Shown here: piece after piece, positions 63,153 through 64,000 of the stretch
How positions within the stretch are numbered: the stretch's first letter is position 1
Layout: every line of letters begins with the position of its first letter
Assembly: GCA_002504405.1 (NCBI GenBank)
Contig: DARO01000004.1
Coordinates: 1 to 64,000 of the forward strand
DNA from: Methanomassiliicoccaceae archaeon UBA71
Lineage (GTDB): Archaea; Thermoplasmatota; Thermoplasmata; Methanomassiliicoccales; Methanomethylophilaceae
Direction of reading: 5' to 3'
DNA length: 64,000 nt
Made by a program: the position numbers and the translations under genes
The notes under the pieces: generated by a model
What the model was told of the DNA's origin: nothing
Seen by the model: the letters and a program-made list of their open reading frames with translations, nothing else
The model's database searches: none

Positions 63153-64000
63153 TCACACCTTGTACCTGAGGATCGCGGCTATGCCGCCGAAGGCCTTCAG
63201 AAGCATGTCCCCCTCCTCCGAATCCGGGGAGATGATCTGCACGCGGGTGTTGAACGCATCCGCCCTCAGGAAGAAATCGTCGATGAGGTCCTCGTCCTTG
63301 ACGACGGTGGTGTTGGCCCCGCACTCGGGACACGGGATCCTTTCGTCAGCGTTCTTGACTGTGAGCTCGTGGACGTGTCCGGAGAGGCACTGCACGGTGA
63401 CCCTCCTCTTGCTGAGGCTCTCGGAGACCAGAAGGACGTCCACAGCACCCATGTCCGTGGCCTGGCGTACCTCCTCCTCCCCATAGCAGGAAAGGCCGCC
63501 GTCGGCCTTCCTGATCTCGGTGAAGAGCCTCTGCATGAACTCCTTCTCCTTGGTGAGCTGCATGTCTGTGATGATGTCCTTCGCGTTCTCCACGAGCTCC
63601 CTCAGGCCGGACTCGTCCGTGTACCCGGTATCCACCAGGGGCGTGACGACCTTCTTCCTCAGCTCATGGTGGAGGTACTCCTCCTTGACGAAGAAGTCCT
63701 TCGTTGCTCCGGGACCGCCTATGAGGATTCCGAGAAGCTCCGGCCTGTCCAGGAACACCTCCGTGGCGTTGTCGGCGACCTTCTTGAAGAACTCGTGGGC
63801 GGCGATCTCGATCAGCCTCTCGAAACGGACGGATGACTGACCTCCCTGGTGGTGCTTGCTAGGAACCAGCGAGTCGAAGTGCTTCAGGACCTGGATCCTG
63901 CTCCCGGAGAGGAGCCCGAGGGTCGCCTCCGACCTGTCTATGGTGATGAGCCCGTAGCACTTCTTGTCCAGAAGCATGGACTCCAGCGGCTCCGTGAAGA
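63153..64000 (-). CDS. prf1: Peptide chain release factor aRF1 (partial, cut by the window edge)
   Basis: About 282 C-terminal residues are visible. They include the catalytic GGQ loop (PSKHHQGGQSSVRFERLIE), the domain 2/3 core (RPELLGILIGGPGATKDFF), a zinc-like pair CPECG, and the C-terminal IISPDSEEGDMLLKAFGG. The stop-codon-recognition domain with NIKS and YxCxxxF motifs lies beyond the right edge. aRF1 releases peptides at stop codons and competes with any suppressor tRNA at UAG. Its gene directly precedes the UAG-containing argS. Confidence 0.93.
   Translation of the reverse strand, partial: FTEPLESMLLDKKCYGLITIDRSEATLGLLSGSRIQVLKHFDSLVPSKHHQGGQSSVRFERLIEIAAHEFFKKVADNATEVFLDRPELLGILIGGPGATKDFFVKEEYLHHELRKKVVTPLVDTGYTDESGLRELVENAKDIITDMQLTKEKEFMQRLFTEIRKADGGLSCYGEEEVRQATDMGAVDVLLVSESLSKRRVTVQCLSGHVHELTVKNADERIPCPECGANTTVVKDEDLIDDFFLRADAFNTRVQIISPDSEEGDMLLKAFGGIAAILRYKV

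Overview
The window reads as chromosome of a methanogenic archaeon, most likely of the order Methanomassiliicoccales (class Thermoplasmata). Support comes from archaeal-type genes (aRF1, eS1/S3Ae, eL37, PurP, pyruvoyl arginine decarboxylase, zinc-LID adenylate kinase), TATA-box promoters with short or absent leaders, heterodisulfide reductase hdrCB, an intron-bearing tRNA-Met, and evidence that UAG is a sense codon. I read the stop codons of about 50 genes and none ends in TAG, while argS carries one in-frame TAG between its HIGH and KMSKS motifs. That fits pyrrolysine decoding, known from this order.

Layout. 1-1.8 kb: sparse sequence with a direct repeat, a small membrane ORF and the decayed tail of an ABC ATPase. 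1.8-9.1 kb (minus): operon chlI-like, chlD-like, cobN1, isochorismatase-family hydrolase, i.e. a complete three-subunit metal chelatase. 9.1-29.8 kb: an accessory block that looks more AT-rich by eye. It contains a transposase fragment, a degenerate CobN (cobN2), two CbiZ-like genes, a NifH-NifD fusion with a NifK-like partner, an intact second chelatase subunit (cobN3), and a six-gene operon (substrate-binding protein, permease, ATPase, CbiZ, NifD-like, NifK-like). 29.9-32.6 kb: a gap, an ABC-2 exporter, a frameshifted integrase remnant and tRNA-Ala. 32.6-37.9 kb: a second metal/corrinoid-type importer whose binding protein carries a dockerin-like module, with two SAM methyltransferases. 37.9-64 kb: mostly housekeeping genes (purF, eL37, pyrC, AMMECR1, ArsA, eS1, hdrCB with a ModE/LysR-like regulator, hydrogenase-type protease, M16 and M50 peptidases, pdaD, a PAPS-reductase-like Fe-S protein, glcD, adk, purP, argS, aRF1) and two tRNAs.

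The main candidate for an undescribed system is the 2.3-29.8 kb block. Its parts match, one for one, the core of bacteriochlorophyll synthesis: a CobN/BchH-type chelatase with I and D subunits, plus a NifH-like reductase and two NifD/NifK-like pairs with a three-plus-one cysteine pattern resembling DPOR/COR rather than nitrogenase. These are combined with three CbiZ-like amidohydrolases and a BtuFCD-like importer. Three of its promoters carry the same 17-bp inverted repeat (TTGGA-N7-TCCAA, two of the three perfect as TTGGATG-N3-CATCCAA) at or next to the expected transcription start, so the NifHDK, CbiZ/CobN2 and importer modules look like one regulon. My inference is import, side-chain trimming, ring reduction and metal insertion of a corrinoid or other tetrapyrrole, giving a cofactor distinct from F430. 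The substrate and product cannot be read from the sequence.
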